Assembly: GCF_041624475.1 (NCBI RefSeq)
Contig: NZ_JBFJUX010000016.1
Coordinates: 1-64,000 of the forward strand
DNA: 64,000 bases
Direction of reading: 5' to 3'
From: Litorivivens sp041624475
GTDB lineage: Bacteria; Pseudomonadota; Gammaproteobacteria; Pseudomonadales; Spongiibacteraceae
A model generated the notes under the pieces. That model was not told the DNA's origin, made no database searches, and worked only from the letters and a program-made list of their open reading frames with translations. A program made the translations under genes and the position numbers. Below, one piece after another: positions 51,051 to 58,922 of this stretch. Within the stretch, counting starts at the first letter, position 1; each line of letters starts with the position of its first letter.

Positions 51051-52550
51051 ATGAAGAAACTGAGCATGGTCGACAAGGGCTTTCTGCTGGCCGAGAACCG
51101 GGAAATGCCCATGCACGTAGGCGGGGTGTCTCTGTTTACCCTGCCCGAAGGTGCCGACGAGCAGGAATTCCTGCATGAGCTGGCGCGCGCGATTCGCGAT
51201 ACCGACGCCTTGCTGCCCCCCTTCGGTGATCGCCTGAAGATGGGGCGGGCCGGATTGATGGGCAATGCCTACTGGGAGCCGGATCCGGCGCTGGATATGG
51301 AATACCATGTGCGCCATTCGGCGCTGCCAAAGCCCGGGCGTTATCGGGAGCTGTTTACCCTGGTATCGCGGCTGCACGGCACCCTGTTGGAGCGCAGTCG
51401 GCCATTGTGGGAAATGCATCTGATTGAGGGCCTGCAGAACCGCCAGTTTGCGGTGTATACCAAAACCCACCACGCGGCGGTGGACGGCGCCCGCTCGGTG
51501 CATATCTCCCGCAGCATGTTATCCCCCGATCCGGATCATGTGTTGGAGAACTCGCCGCTGTCTCTTGAATCCTGGCAGCGCTATAAGGATGCGCTGCTTA
51601 TTGGCCAGCGCGATATCCCCACAGAAGAAGAATTGCGCAATGTGGCCGACATGCTCAAATCCACCTTTGACAGTAGCGCCAATCTGTTTAGGGCACTCAA
51701 GGGCTTTACCCAGGCCTGGGTGGGGCGTGGCGGTAATCTGACTCTGCCGCATTTGCGTGTGCCCCGCAGTGTGCTCAACAACCCGGTGGACGGGGCTCGA
51801 CGATTTGTTGCCCAGTCGTGGCCCTTTGCCCGCATTCACCGTCTGGGCAAGGCCTTTGACGGGACCTTTAATGACGCGGTACTGGGTATGTGTGCCGGTG
51901 CCTTGCGCCAGTATATGATCAATCATGCGGAGTTGCCCGAGCAGGGCCTGAAGGCAATGGTGCCGGTGTCGCTGCGCCAGAAAGGTGATGTGGATTCCGG
52001 CAATGCGGTCGCGGCGATCAGCGCCGACCTGTCGACCCATATTGCTGATCCGGCCCAGCGGATGCAGTCGATTATGGCATCGGTTAAAGCTGGCAAGACC
52101 TTTTATCAGGGCATGTCGCCCAAGGAGGTTGAGCTGGTCAGCATGCTGATGCAATCGCCCTCGGCGCTGCTGATGCCGCTGGGGCTGATTCCGCGGCTGC
52201 CCCCCTACAATGTTGCGATCTCCAATGTGCCCGGTATCCGCGAAACCATGTACTGGAACGGCGCGCGGATGGACGGTTCTTACCCACTCTCCATTGTGAC
52301 CGATGGTATGGCGATGAATATCACGCTGGTGACTTATGGTGAGAATGTGGATTTCGGCATCATCGCCTGCCGTCGTTCGCTGCCACAGGTGCAACGTTTG
52401 ATCGATTATATGGAAGATGCGCTGGCAGAACTTGAAGAGGCCGCCGGGATTGGCGCAGCGCCCAAGGCTGGAAAGAAAGCTCCGGCGAAGAAAGTGCGCA
52501 AGGCAGCGCCTCGCAAGAAAAAAGTAAGCAAAGCCAAGACGACGGCTTGA
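51051..52550 (+). CDS. WS/DGAT-type wax ester synthase/diacylglycerol acyltransferase
   Basis: 499 residues from ATG 51051 (an ATG 15 bases earlier is also possible; neither has a clear ribosome site). The N-terminus KKLSMVDKGFLLAENREMPM is family-like, the catalytic HHAAVDG (HHxxxDG) is present, and the C-terminal DUF1298 part includes NVAISNVPGIRETMYWNGARM. It makes wax esters or triacylglycerol from acyl-CoA. The last 35 or so residues are a Lys/Ala/Pro-rich histone-like tail (PAKKVRKAAPRKKKVSKAK) not usual for the family. The 230-bp gap before it shows no clear signals. Confidence 0.88.
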   Translation: MKKLSMVDKGFLLAENREMPMHVGGVSLFTLPEGADEQEFLHELARAIRDTDALLPPFGDRLKMGRAGLMGNAYWEPDPALDMEYHVRHSALPKPGRYRELFTLVSRLHGTLLERSRPLWEMHLIEGLQNRQFAVYTKTHHAAVDGARSVHISRSMLSPDPDHVLENSPLSLESWQRYKDALLIGQRDIPTEEELRNVADMLKSTFDSSANLFRALKGFTQAWVGRGGNLTLPHLRVPRSVLNNPVDGARRFVAQSWPFARIHRLGKAFDGTFNDAVLGMCAGALRQYMINHAELPEQGLKAMVPVSLRQKGDVDSGNAVAAISADLSTHIADPAQRMQSIMASVKAGKTFYQGMSPKEVELVSMLMQSPSALLMPLGLIPRLPPYNVAISNVPGIRETMYWNGARMDGSYPLSIVTDGMAMNITLVTYGENVDFGIIACRRSLPQVQRLIDYMEDALAELEEAAGIGAAPKAGKKAPAKKVRKAAPRKKKVSKAKTTA

Positions 52551-52581
52551 TGCTTTTGGCGGCGACGGCAAGGGTTATCGC

Positions 52582-52872
52582 TTGAACGGCTGGCGCAAGC
52601 TGAATCTGGGCGATACGCTGCTGGCCGGTGATCAGCGGGATTGCATTGCGGCGGCGATTGGTTCGGCCTACAGCGCAACAGGCGATGCTGAGATGGCTGC
52701 GTTTGTCCGGCATGAGTCCGGTGCACTGCATTGCGACTTCGTCGTTTATTTTACGCCGGCAGCGGCTAGCGTCGGCCGCCGTATGGGCGCACAACCCTGT
52801 GCGGCGCCGGCTACCCGTGAACTTACCCTGCTGGCTGGCTCAGAGAGGGCTTTTGAGCTGCTTTCGCCCTGA
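52582..52872 (+). CDS. Small hypothetical protein
   Basis: 96 residues starting at a TTG, so the start is unsure. It contains LHCDFVVYFTPAAASVGRRM followed by a Leu-rich end (LTLLAGSERAFELL), and reads like a real small cytoplasmic protein, with codon use like its neighbours. It lies between the wax synthase and a spermidine-synthase-like gene, transcribed in the same direction. No family named. Confidence 0.45.
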   Translation: MNGWRKLNLGDTLLAGDQRDCIAAAIGSAYSATGDAEMAAFVRHESGALHCDFVVYFTPAAASVGRRMGAQPCAAPATRELTLLAGSERAFELLSP

Positions 52873-52927
52873 TACCCAGTAACGTACTATCTCAGCCCTC
52901 CAATGAACCGCTACCGGACGCTAATCC

Positions 52928-53647
52928 ATGTCCCTGTTATTTGAAGAAATCGACAGCCAATCCTCACCGCTGGGTGAAATCTCTCTGCGGCGTCGCCGCA
53001 TTCCGGCCTTTGGTGATCGAGATATTTACGAGGTAAAGCTCGGCGAAGAGTTCCTGATGTCGAGCATGTTTGTGGAGGCAGAAGAAGCGCTGGCCACATT
53101 GGGTTTGGCGGCGACCGAAGGCGACAGGCTGGATGTGGTTGTCGGCGGCTTGGGGCTGGGTTACACCGCAGTGGCGGCACTGAAAGACCAGCGCATTGCC
53201 GAGCTTTTGGTGGTGGATGCCATTGATACGGTCATTCACTGGCACAAGAGTGAGCAGGTGCCGCTCGGCAAAATGCTCAATGCAGATCCGCGCAATCGAT
53301 ACGTACTGGGCAGTTTTTTTGATCTGGCCACCGATCCGGCGACAGGCTTTGATCCGGACAAGCCCGGCAGAAAGTTTGACGCGATTTTGCTGGATATTGA
53401 TCACTCGCCGACAGAGTTTCTGAATGCTGCCAATGCCGGCTTCTATACTCCGGTTAATCTGGGCTTGATGGCTGAGCAGCTGAAAGATAGGGGCGTGTTT
53501 GCCATGTGGTCCCAGAACCTGCCCGAGGCGCCCTTTGAAGCCCTGTTGGCGGAGGTTTTCCCATCGGTCGAGTCGCATGTAATCAAATTCTACAACCCGC
53601 TGCAGAACCGGGAGTCGACCAATACAGTGTATGTCTGTGTGAAATAA
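52928..53647 (+). CDS. Spermidine synthase-like SAM-dependent protein
   Basis: 239 residues of the spermidine-synthase/methyltransferase fold: VVVGGLGLGYTAVAALKDQR (SAM loop), LLVVDAIDTVIHWHK, FDAILLDIDHSP, and a C-terminal GVFAMWSQNLPEAPFEALL. The N-terminal tetramerisation strand is shortened, and true polyamine synthesis is doubtful; many such proteins are uncharacterised methyltransferases. It converges with the SDR gene. Confidence 0.78.
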   Translation: MSLLFEEIDSQSSPLGEISLRRRRIPAFGDRDIYEVKLGEEFLMSSMFVEAEEALATLGLAATEGDRLDVVVGGLGLGYTAVAALKDQRIAELLVVDAIDTVIHWHKSEQVPLGKMLNADPRNRYVLGSFFDLATDPATGFDPDKPGRKFDAILLDIDHSPTEFLNAANAGFYTPVNLGLMAEQLKDRGVFAMWSQNLPEAPFEALLAEVFPSVESHVIKFYNPLQNRESTNTVYVCVK

Positions 53648-53671
53648 GTGCTGGCTGGTCAGGCGATAATG

Positions 53672-54703
53672 TTACAGCCTGTCGGCAAGCCTGCCCAAAT
53701 GCTTACGCTGAATATGCCCGGCCTTATAGAGCGAATGCAGGCTGTCGGCAAGGGTTTCCCGGTGGTCGCGGAAGTTCAGTCCAAGCAGGTTTTCAAACTT
53801 GCTGTCGTCGGTGCATACCCAGCGGGTGGCGTACTGCATACCTTCTGAGGTAAAGGGAATATCCACGCCGGTAAACCCGATAACGTAATCTCCCAGCTTC
53901 CCCATCATGCGCAACAGCGGCCCTGGAATCGGTGCGTAGGGGACGCGGCGTCCGGTCAGATCGTAGAGTGTGTCGATCAATGACTTCCAGGGATAATAGT
54001 GACCGCCGAGGGGAATGCGCTCGGGGCCGTCGAGCTTTTCAATGATGGCAACACAGGCGTCGGCGATATCGCGCACATCGATAAACTGGTTGCCCCGGCT
54101 GGTCACAACACCCATCCGCGCCGCAAAAATCCGCAGGGCGTTCATGGGTTCTGACAGGCCCGGATCGTGAGGGCCGATGATACTGGCCGGGTAGACAATG
54201 CTGACCGGGTAGCCTTGTTCCTGCAGCTCCCGAACGTAGTGTTCGCAAGCGGCCTTGGAGTGCCCATAGGCCGAGTCAGAATCAGCCGGAGGCTCGTCCC
54301 CGGTGAGTACGGGCAGGCTCGGATCGTAAAGCGCCGCAACACTGGAGATGTGGATCAGATGCTTCAACCCCAGCTCACAGCCTTGGCCGATCACGTTGCG
54401 GGTGCCGCCCACATTGGTGCTGATTACCTTGTCCGCGTCTTTTTTGTGGGTAGAAACAAAGGCAGCGGTGTGAACCACGCCGTCGCAGTCTTCAAGTGCC
54501 TTTCTGACGGTCTGTGCGTCGGTTACATCGCCCGTCACAATGTTGTCAAAGGTCTCCTTCAGCGAAAGTCCGTGCAGGGCCAGCACCCGCTCAAGCTTAA
54601 CGGGGGAGCGAATCAGCAGCCGAACCTGATGCCCTGCTGCCCGAAGCGCCAGGGCAGTGTGAGAGCCGACAAAACCGGTGGCACCGGTAACCAGAATGCG
54701 CAT
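53672..54703 (-). CDS. Extended SDR NAD(P)-dependent epimerase/reductase
   Basis: 343 residues. Nucleotide-binding TGATGFVGSH at the N-terminus, active-site Tyr-Lys in SAYGHSKAACE, and downstream YPASIIGPHDPG. It resembles dihydroflavonol-4-reductase/3-beta-hydroxysteroid dehydrogenase-like extended SDRs. Substrate unknown; no operon partner is visible. Confidence 0.85.
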   Translation of the reverse strand: MRILVTGATGFVGSHTALALRAAGHQVRLLIRSPVKLERVLALHGLSLKETFDNIVTGDVTDAQTVRKALEDCDGVVHTAAFVSTHKKDADKVISTNVGGTRNVIGQGCELGLKHLIHISSVAALYDPSLPVLTGDEPPADSDSAYGHSKAACEHYVRELQEQGYPVSIVYPASIIGPHDPGLSEPMNALRIFAARMGVVTSRGNQFIDVRDIADACVAIIEKLDGPERIPLGGHYYPWKSLIDTLYDLTGRRVPYAPIPGPLLRMMGKLGDYVIGFTGVDIPFTSEGMQYATRWVCTDDSKFENLLGLNFRDHRETLADSLHSLYKAGHIQRKHLGRLADRL

Positions 54704-55057
54704 TGCTGGATCCTTTTAGTGGCGGGAGGATTCGCTCAAACCCTCCCTCAGCAGTTTACCTGTTTGATTTATAGGCGAAAGTACGTAGGCCGCCAGCGAT
54801 TTGGATTTTTTGCGGCGGATAACGGCAGGCCCCTGAGATTAAATGATAAAAGTGTTTGACTTCTTTTTGGGGGCGGGATATTGTGCGTTTCAGCTAGAAA
54901 GAAAGACTAATTTTTGAACACCAGTTTCGTCGCACCTTAGCAGTTCTTCGTCCTGTAGTTTCTAAATCTCAGCCTAGTATTTCCCGCTACTACTGCCTGT
55001 TAAGCCACTAATTGGTTTACGGGCGCTTTGATCTAATTTCCTACAGGAATGATTGTT
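54704..55057. other. 354-bp gap containing the cold-shock gene promoter and long leader
   Basis: No gene is seen. It holds the divergent start region of the SDR gene and, from about 54856, the promoter and roughly 170-base leader of the cold-shock gene. A long 5' leader is usual for cspA-type genes, where it folds as an RNA thermosensor. I cannot prove a structure by eye. Confidence 0.45.
54856..54884 (+). promoter_or_regulatory. Sigma-70 promoter of the cold-shock gene
   Basis: TTGACT (54856-54861), 17-base spacer, TATTGT (54879-54884). Expected start near 54891, giving a leader of about 167 bases before the ATG at 55058, close to the length known for E. coli cspA. Confidence 0.5.
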
Positions 55058-55264
55058 ATGTCACGAGTTACCGGTACTGTTAAATGGTTCAACGAAACTA
55101 AAGGCTTCGGCTTTCTTGAGCAGCAAGGCGGCCCTGATGTGTTCGCACACTTCAGCGCAATCAGCGGTTCAGGCTTTAAAACACTGGTTGAAGGCCAGGC
55201 TGTTGAGTTCACTGTGACTCAAGGCCAGAAAGGTCCTCAAGCTGAGAACATCGTCGCCGTTTAA
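55058..55264 (+). CDS. CspA-family cold-shock protein
   Basis: 68 residues, a single cold-shock domain: TGTVKWFNETKGFGFLEQ contains RNP1-like KGFGFL, and DVFAHFSAI is RNP2. Single-stranded nucleic acid chaperone. ATG 55058 is chosen because AGGA is 9 bases upstream and family members begin this way; an in-frame ATG at 55049 abuts the ribosome site. A strong terminator follows. Confidence 0.92.
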   Translation: MSRVTGTVKWFNETKGFGFLEQQGGPDVFAHFSAISGSGFKTLVEGQAVEFTVTQGQKGPQAENIVAV

Positions 55265-55286
55265 TCGCCGACCAGGTTCTTCGAAA

Positions 55287-55317
55287 AAGGCAGGCCCGTA
55301 AGGGTTTGCCTTTTTTT
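55287..55317 (+). terminator. Rho-independent terminator of the cold-shock gene
   Basis: AAGGCAGGCCC and GGGTTTGCCTT pair around a short GTAA loop, followed by a run of seven or more Ts (55311-55317). It starts 23 bases after the stop codon. Confidence 0.85.
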
Positions 55318-55415
55318 ATGCCCGTCGATCGGGCAGACGCGGCCCAGCCGCCTCCCTGACGTTTTCTTTAGCTCACGAATTCGCGACAATAGCGGCTTTT
55401 CTCCAGGGATGAACC

Positions 55416-57548
55416 ATGTTGTTTTCTTCTAAAAACGCGTCCAGCCCGGCACAGGAAGTGCTGCGCAGCGTTTTCGGTTACGAGCAGTTTCGCCACCAGC
55501 AGCAGGCTATCGTCGATCAGGTGATTGGCGGTGGTGACGCCCTGGTGCTGATGCCTACGGGTGGCGGTAAGTCGTTGTGCTATCAGGTGCCTGCTTTGGT
55601 ACGCGAGGGCACGGCGGTGGTGGTGTCACCGCTGATCGCGCTGATGCGCGACCAAGTGCAGGCTTTACAGCAAAACGGGGTTCGGGCGGAATACCTCAAT
55701 TCATCGCTGGCTGCAGACGAGGCTTTTCGAGTCGAATCCCTGTTTCGGCAGGGCGACCTCGATCTGATCTATGTCGCCCCGGAGCGGCTGGTTACAGCGC
55801 GCATGCTGGACCTGATGGGGCAGACAAACATCTCCCTGTTTGCGATCGACGAGGCCCACTGTGTATCCCAATGGGGGCATGACTTCCGGCCCGAATACCA
55901 GCAGCTTTCCATTCTGCATGAGCGATTCCCGTCGGTGCCACGGATTGCGCTGACGGCTACCGCTGATTTGCCCACCCGTCGCGAAATTATAGAGCGGCTG
56001 AACCTGCAGGATGCAGAGATCTTTAACGGCGGCTTCGACCGACCGAATATTCGCTATCACATCAGTGAGAATCAGGGGAATGCCCGGGATCAGCTCAAAC
56101 GCTTTATTCTGAATAACCACGAGGGCGAGGCAGGCATCGTTTACTGCCTGTCGCGCAAGCGGGTGGATGACACGGCTGAGTGGCTGTCCAAACAGGGTTT
56201 TACCGCGTTGCCTTATCACGCCGGTCTCAGTACTGAGCTTCGCCAGCAGAATCAGGAGCGTTTTCTGCGCGAGGACGGTGTGATTATAGTGGCTACCATC
56301 GCCTTCGGTATGGGTATCGACAAGCCGGATGTGCGTTTCGTAGCACACCTGAATCTGCCGAAAAGTATTGAAGCCTATTATCAGGAGACAGGTCGAGCTG
56401 GTCGCGATGGTCTGTCCAGTGATGCCTGGATGGCCTATGGTCTGCAGGATGTGATTACCCTGCGGCAGATGCAGGAGCAGAGCGTCGCAGAGGAAAGCCG
56501 CAAGCGGGTAGAGCGGCACAAGCTCGATGCCATGCTGGGCTTGTGTGAAACCCACGCCTGCCGCCGGCAGGTACTGCTGCGTTACTTTGATGAAGCGCTG
56601 GACCAGCCCTGTGGTAATTGCGACAACTGTATAACGCCGCCGCAAACCTGGGATGCCACTGTGGCCGCGCAGAAAGCGTTGTCCTGTGTCTATCGCACGG
56701 GCCAGCGTTTTGGTGTGAACTATGTGATCGATGTGTTGCGGGGCGCGGACAGTGGGCAGGTGTTTGAGCGCATACAGCGCTTTGGTCACGACAAACTATC
56801 AACTTATGGTATCGGCAGTGAGCTGAGCCAGGGGGAGTGGCGCACGCTATTCCGGCAGCTGATGGCGGTGGGTTTGCTGGGCGTGGATTACGAAGGACAC
56901 GGCAGTGTATTTCTGACCGATGCGGCGCGCCCGGTTCTGCGTGGCGAGCAAAGCCTGACCCTGCGCAAAATGCCGAAACCGGAGAAGCAGCGCAGCCGAA
57001 AAGCCTCCTCTACGTATGCTGGCGAGAACAGCAAGTTGTGGGATGCGCTGCGCGCCCACCGCAAAACTCTGGCTGACGAACAAGACATACCGGCTTATAT
57101 GATTTTTCACGACGCCACCCTGGCCGAGATGGTTGACCGCGCGCCCCAGACGCTGGAGCAGCTGGGCCGAATCAGCGGTGTCGGAGCTAGAAAGCTGGAC
57201 GCCTACGGCGAAGGATTTCTGGGCGTGATCGCAGAGTTTGCTGAGGCGCCGGCGGTGAGCAATACCGTTGAAGAAACGATTGTCCTTAGCTGCGAAGGCT
57301 TGAGTCCGCTGGAAATAGCGCATCGTCGCGATCTGACGATTGGTACGGTATACCGGCATCTGGCGCAGGGTATTGCCCGTGGCGAGCTGGAGCTGGAAGA
57401 CGTGCTGTCGATGGAAGCCAAAGAGCTGGAAAGCCTGCGCAACGCCATGGCGATGCAGGATGGTCCTTCACTCAAACCGGTATTTGAATTGTTCGATGGC
57501 GAGTACGACTACGGCGTACTCGGTTGTGTGCGTGCCAGCCTCGGATAG
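55416..57548 (+). CDS. recQ: ATP-dependent DNA helicase RecQ
   Basis: 710 residues. SF2 helicase core: Walker A LMPTGGGKSLCY, DEAH box IDEAHCVSQWGHDFRPEY, motif VI QETGRAGRDG. Zinc-binding Cys of the RQC region (CETHACRRQ and CGNCDNC), winged helix, and an HRDC domain (about 545-620). It ends in a helix-turn-helix-like tail (about 620-690: LSPLEIAHRRDLTIGTVYRH) that makes it about 100 residues longer than E. coli RecQ. Unwinds DNA in recombination and repair. The last 40 bases overlap the convergent gene. Confidence 0.93.
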   Translation: MLFSSKNASSPAQEVLRSVFGYEQFRHQQQAIVDQVIGGGDALVLMPTGGGKSLCYQVPALVREGTAVVVSPLIALMRDQVQALQQNGVRAEYLNSSLAADEAFRVESLFRQGDLDLIYVAPERLVTARMLDLMGQTNISLFAIDEAHCVSQWGHDFRPEYQQLSILHERFPSVPRIALTATADLPTRREIIERLNLQDAEIFNGGFDRPNIRYHISENQGNARDQLKRFILNNHEGEAGIVYCLSRKRVDDTAEWLSKQGFTALPYHAGLSTELRQQNQERFLREDGVIIVATIAFGMGIDKPDVRFVAHLNLPKSIEAYYQETGRAGRDGLSSDAWMAYGLQDVITLRQMQEQSVAEESRKRVERHKLDAMLGLCETHACRRQVLLRYFDEALDQPCGNCDNCITPPQTWDATVAAQKALSCVYRTGQRFGVNYVIDVLRGADSGQVFERIQRFGHDKLSTYGIGSELSQGEWRTLFRQLMAVGLLGVDYEGHGSVFLTDAARPVLRGEQSLTLRKMPKPEKQRSRKASSTYAGENSKLWDALRAHRKTLADEQDIPAYMIFHDATLAEMVDRAPQTLEQLGRISGVGARKLDAYGEGFLGVIAEFAEAPAVSNTVEETIVLSCEGLSPLEIAHRRDLTIGTVYRHLAQGIARGELELEDVLSMEAKELESLRNAMAMQDGPSLKPVFELFDGEYDYGVLGCVRASLG

Positions 57549-58795
57549 CTGCTGTGCCTGCGAAGCTCTGTGTCGTCACGGAAGGTAGCGGACCGGATGC
57601 GATAACCGACTTCCAGTTTCTCGGTTTTGTTTTCCAGCGCAGCAAGCAGTTCCGGGTGGCCGCTGTCCAGGCTGAAGAAAACCTCCACGCTGGCACTGCC
57701 GCCCGGTGGCAGCAGGCGTTCATCAGCCTGCCAGGTGAAATCCTTGCTGGCGTAAACGCGACGGCTACTCACGCCGAAGACATAGAGTTCGCCGCTAAAG
57801 GCGCGGAGACTCTGGACGTTCTGGTTCGCCAGCTTCGCTTCGATAAGAAGCTGCCCCAGGCTGAAGCGGTGTACACCGGCAATGCTTTCCTCATAGCGGA
57901 AATTACCCAGCACTGAGGCCAGCTCCTGCTCAATAGCCTGGTTTTCCGTGGCCAGCTTAATCTGTTCATCTCGGAAAATTTCCTGCAGTACGCTCTCTGC
58001 GTTCTGCCAGCCTTGTATACGCCAGCCGTCGTCGGTTTTGGCCAGCGCCAAGTGCAGCACGTAGCTTTTTTCAAGGTCCTCGCGGCTTATCGGCACCTGC
58101 GCGCTGGCGTGGCCGCCGTCTTGAGTAGTTGTGGCCGACAGAGTGCCCGGCGAGGGCCATCCCAGCATGCCCAAAACCACGTGGCTGGTACTGTCTACGG
58201 GCAGTGTGTTTGTCGCGAGCGCCGAGCGAATGGCATTGGTTTCTTCTGCAAGCCACGCGGCCTGATCGCGCCCTCGCACTGTGTCCTCGGTGGCGGGCAA
58301 GGCTTTGAGGATGGGGTAAAGTTCACTCGCCAGAGCCGTGAGATCGACCGCCGCATCCAGCTGTTCGACAGAGCCCTCCTGCAATGCAGCTTGCGCGTTG
58401 ATCAGCGCTGACTCCGGGCCTGGGCGCAGCAATAAAAAGGTCAGCGCAAGCAATAGCAGCACCAGGCCAAGACCGGCTGCGAGCAGCAGAGTGTGCGTTG
58501 GTTTTCTCAAGGTAGATGGCTCTTCAGCTTTGGTTGCTTTGGGCTTATCGGCTGACAGGGTACTCAGGTCCGGGCCTCCCAGGACGACGGCTTCTGCCCC
58601 GGTTTTTGCGTAGATAATTGCGGCGTATTGCTGGGCAGTGCTTTCGTCTACATCCTTTTTCACTACCAGATCATTGTTTTGCAGTCGCGCAGCGAGCTTG
58701 TGCGGCGAGCTGTTCAGCAGCCCCGCAAGGCGTTGAATGACCGGCGGTGGGTATTCCTGGGCGACAATGGCAACCCTGAAAGACTCTTCTGACAC
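57509..58795 (-). CDS. Single-pass membrane protein of unknown function
   Basis: 428 residues. An N-terminal cytoplasmic domain (about 1-75, AIVAQEYPPPVIQRLAGLL), a charged linker, one membrane helix (about 105-126, LLLAAGLGLVLLLLALTFLL), then a long periplasmic region rich in beta strands. The N-terminal part looks like a small ligand-binding or ribosomal-protein-like domain, but I recognise no family. Its 3' end overlaps recQ by 40 bases in the opposite direction. Confidence 0.7.
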   Translation of the reverse strand: MSEESFRVAIVAQEYPPPVIQRLAGLLNSSPHKLAARLQNNDLVVKKDVDESTAQQYAAIIYAKTGAEAVVLGGPDLSTLSADKPKATKAEEPSTLRKPTHTLLLAAGLGLVLLLLALTFLLLRPGPESALINAQAALQEGSVEQLDAAVDLTALASELYPILKALPATEDTVRGRDQAAWLAEETNAIRSALATNTLPVDSTSHVVLGMLGWPSPGTLSATTTQDGGHASAQVPISREDLEKSYVLHLALAKTDDGWRIQGWQNAESVLQEIFRDEQIKLATENQAIEQELASVLGNFRYEESIAGVHRFSLGQLLIEAKLANQNVQSLRAFSGELYVFGVSSRRVYASKDFTWQADERLLPPGGSASVEVFFSLDSGHPELLAALENKTEKLEVGYRIRSATFRDDTELRRHSSYPRLARTQPSTP

Positions 58796-58922
58796 AGACT
58801 ATCCTGACCCGTTTTGGCCGGATGATAGCACAGCGCCGCCGCCTGATAGTGTGAGTGGCTGCGCGCAGTTTTCACGGCGCGCGCGTTTCCCTTTGCCGAT
58901 AGCCTTTGCGACTACGCCGGTT

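Noticed and set aside
55701..56789. 362-codon minus-strand open frame inside recQ
   Set aside because: RecQ helicase motifs run through the whole region on the plus strand; the opposite frame has no recognisable domain.
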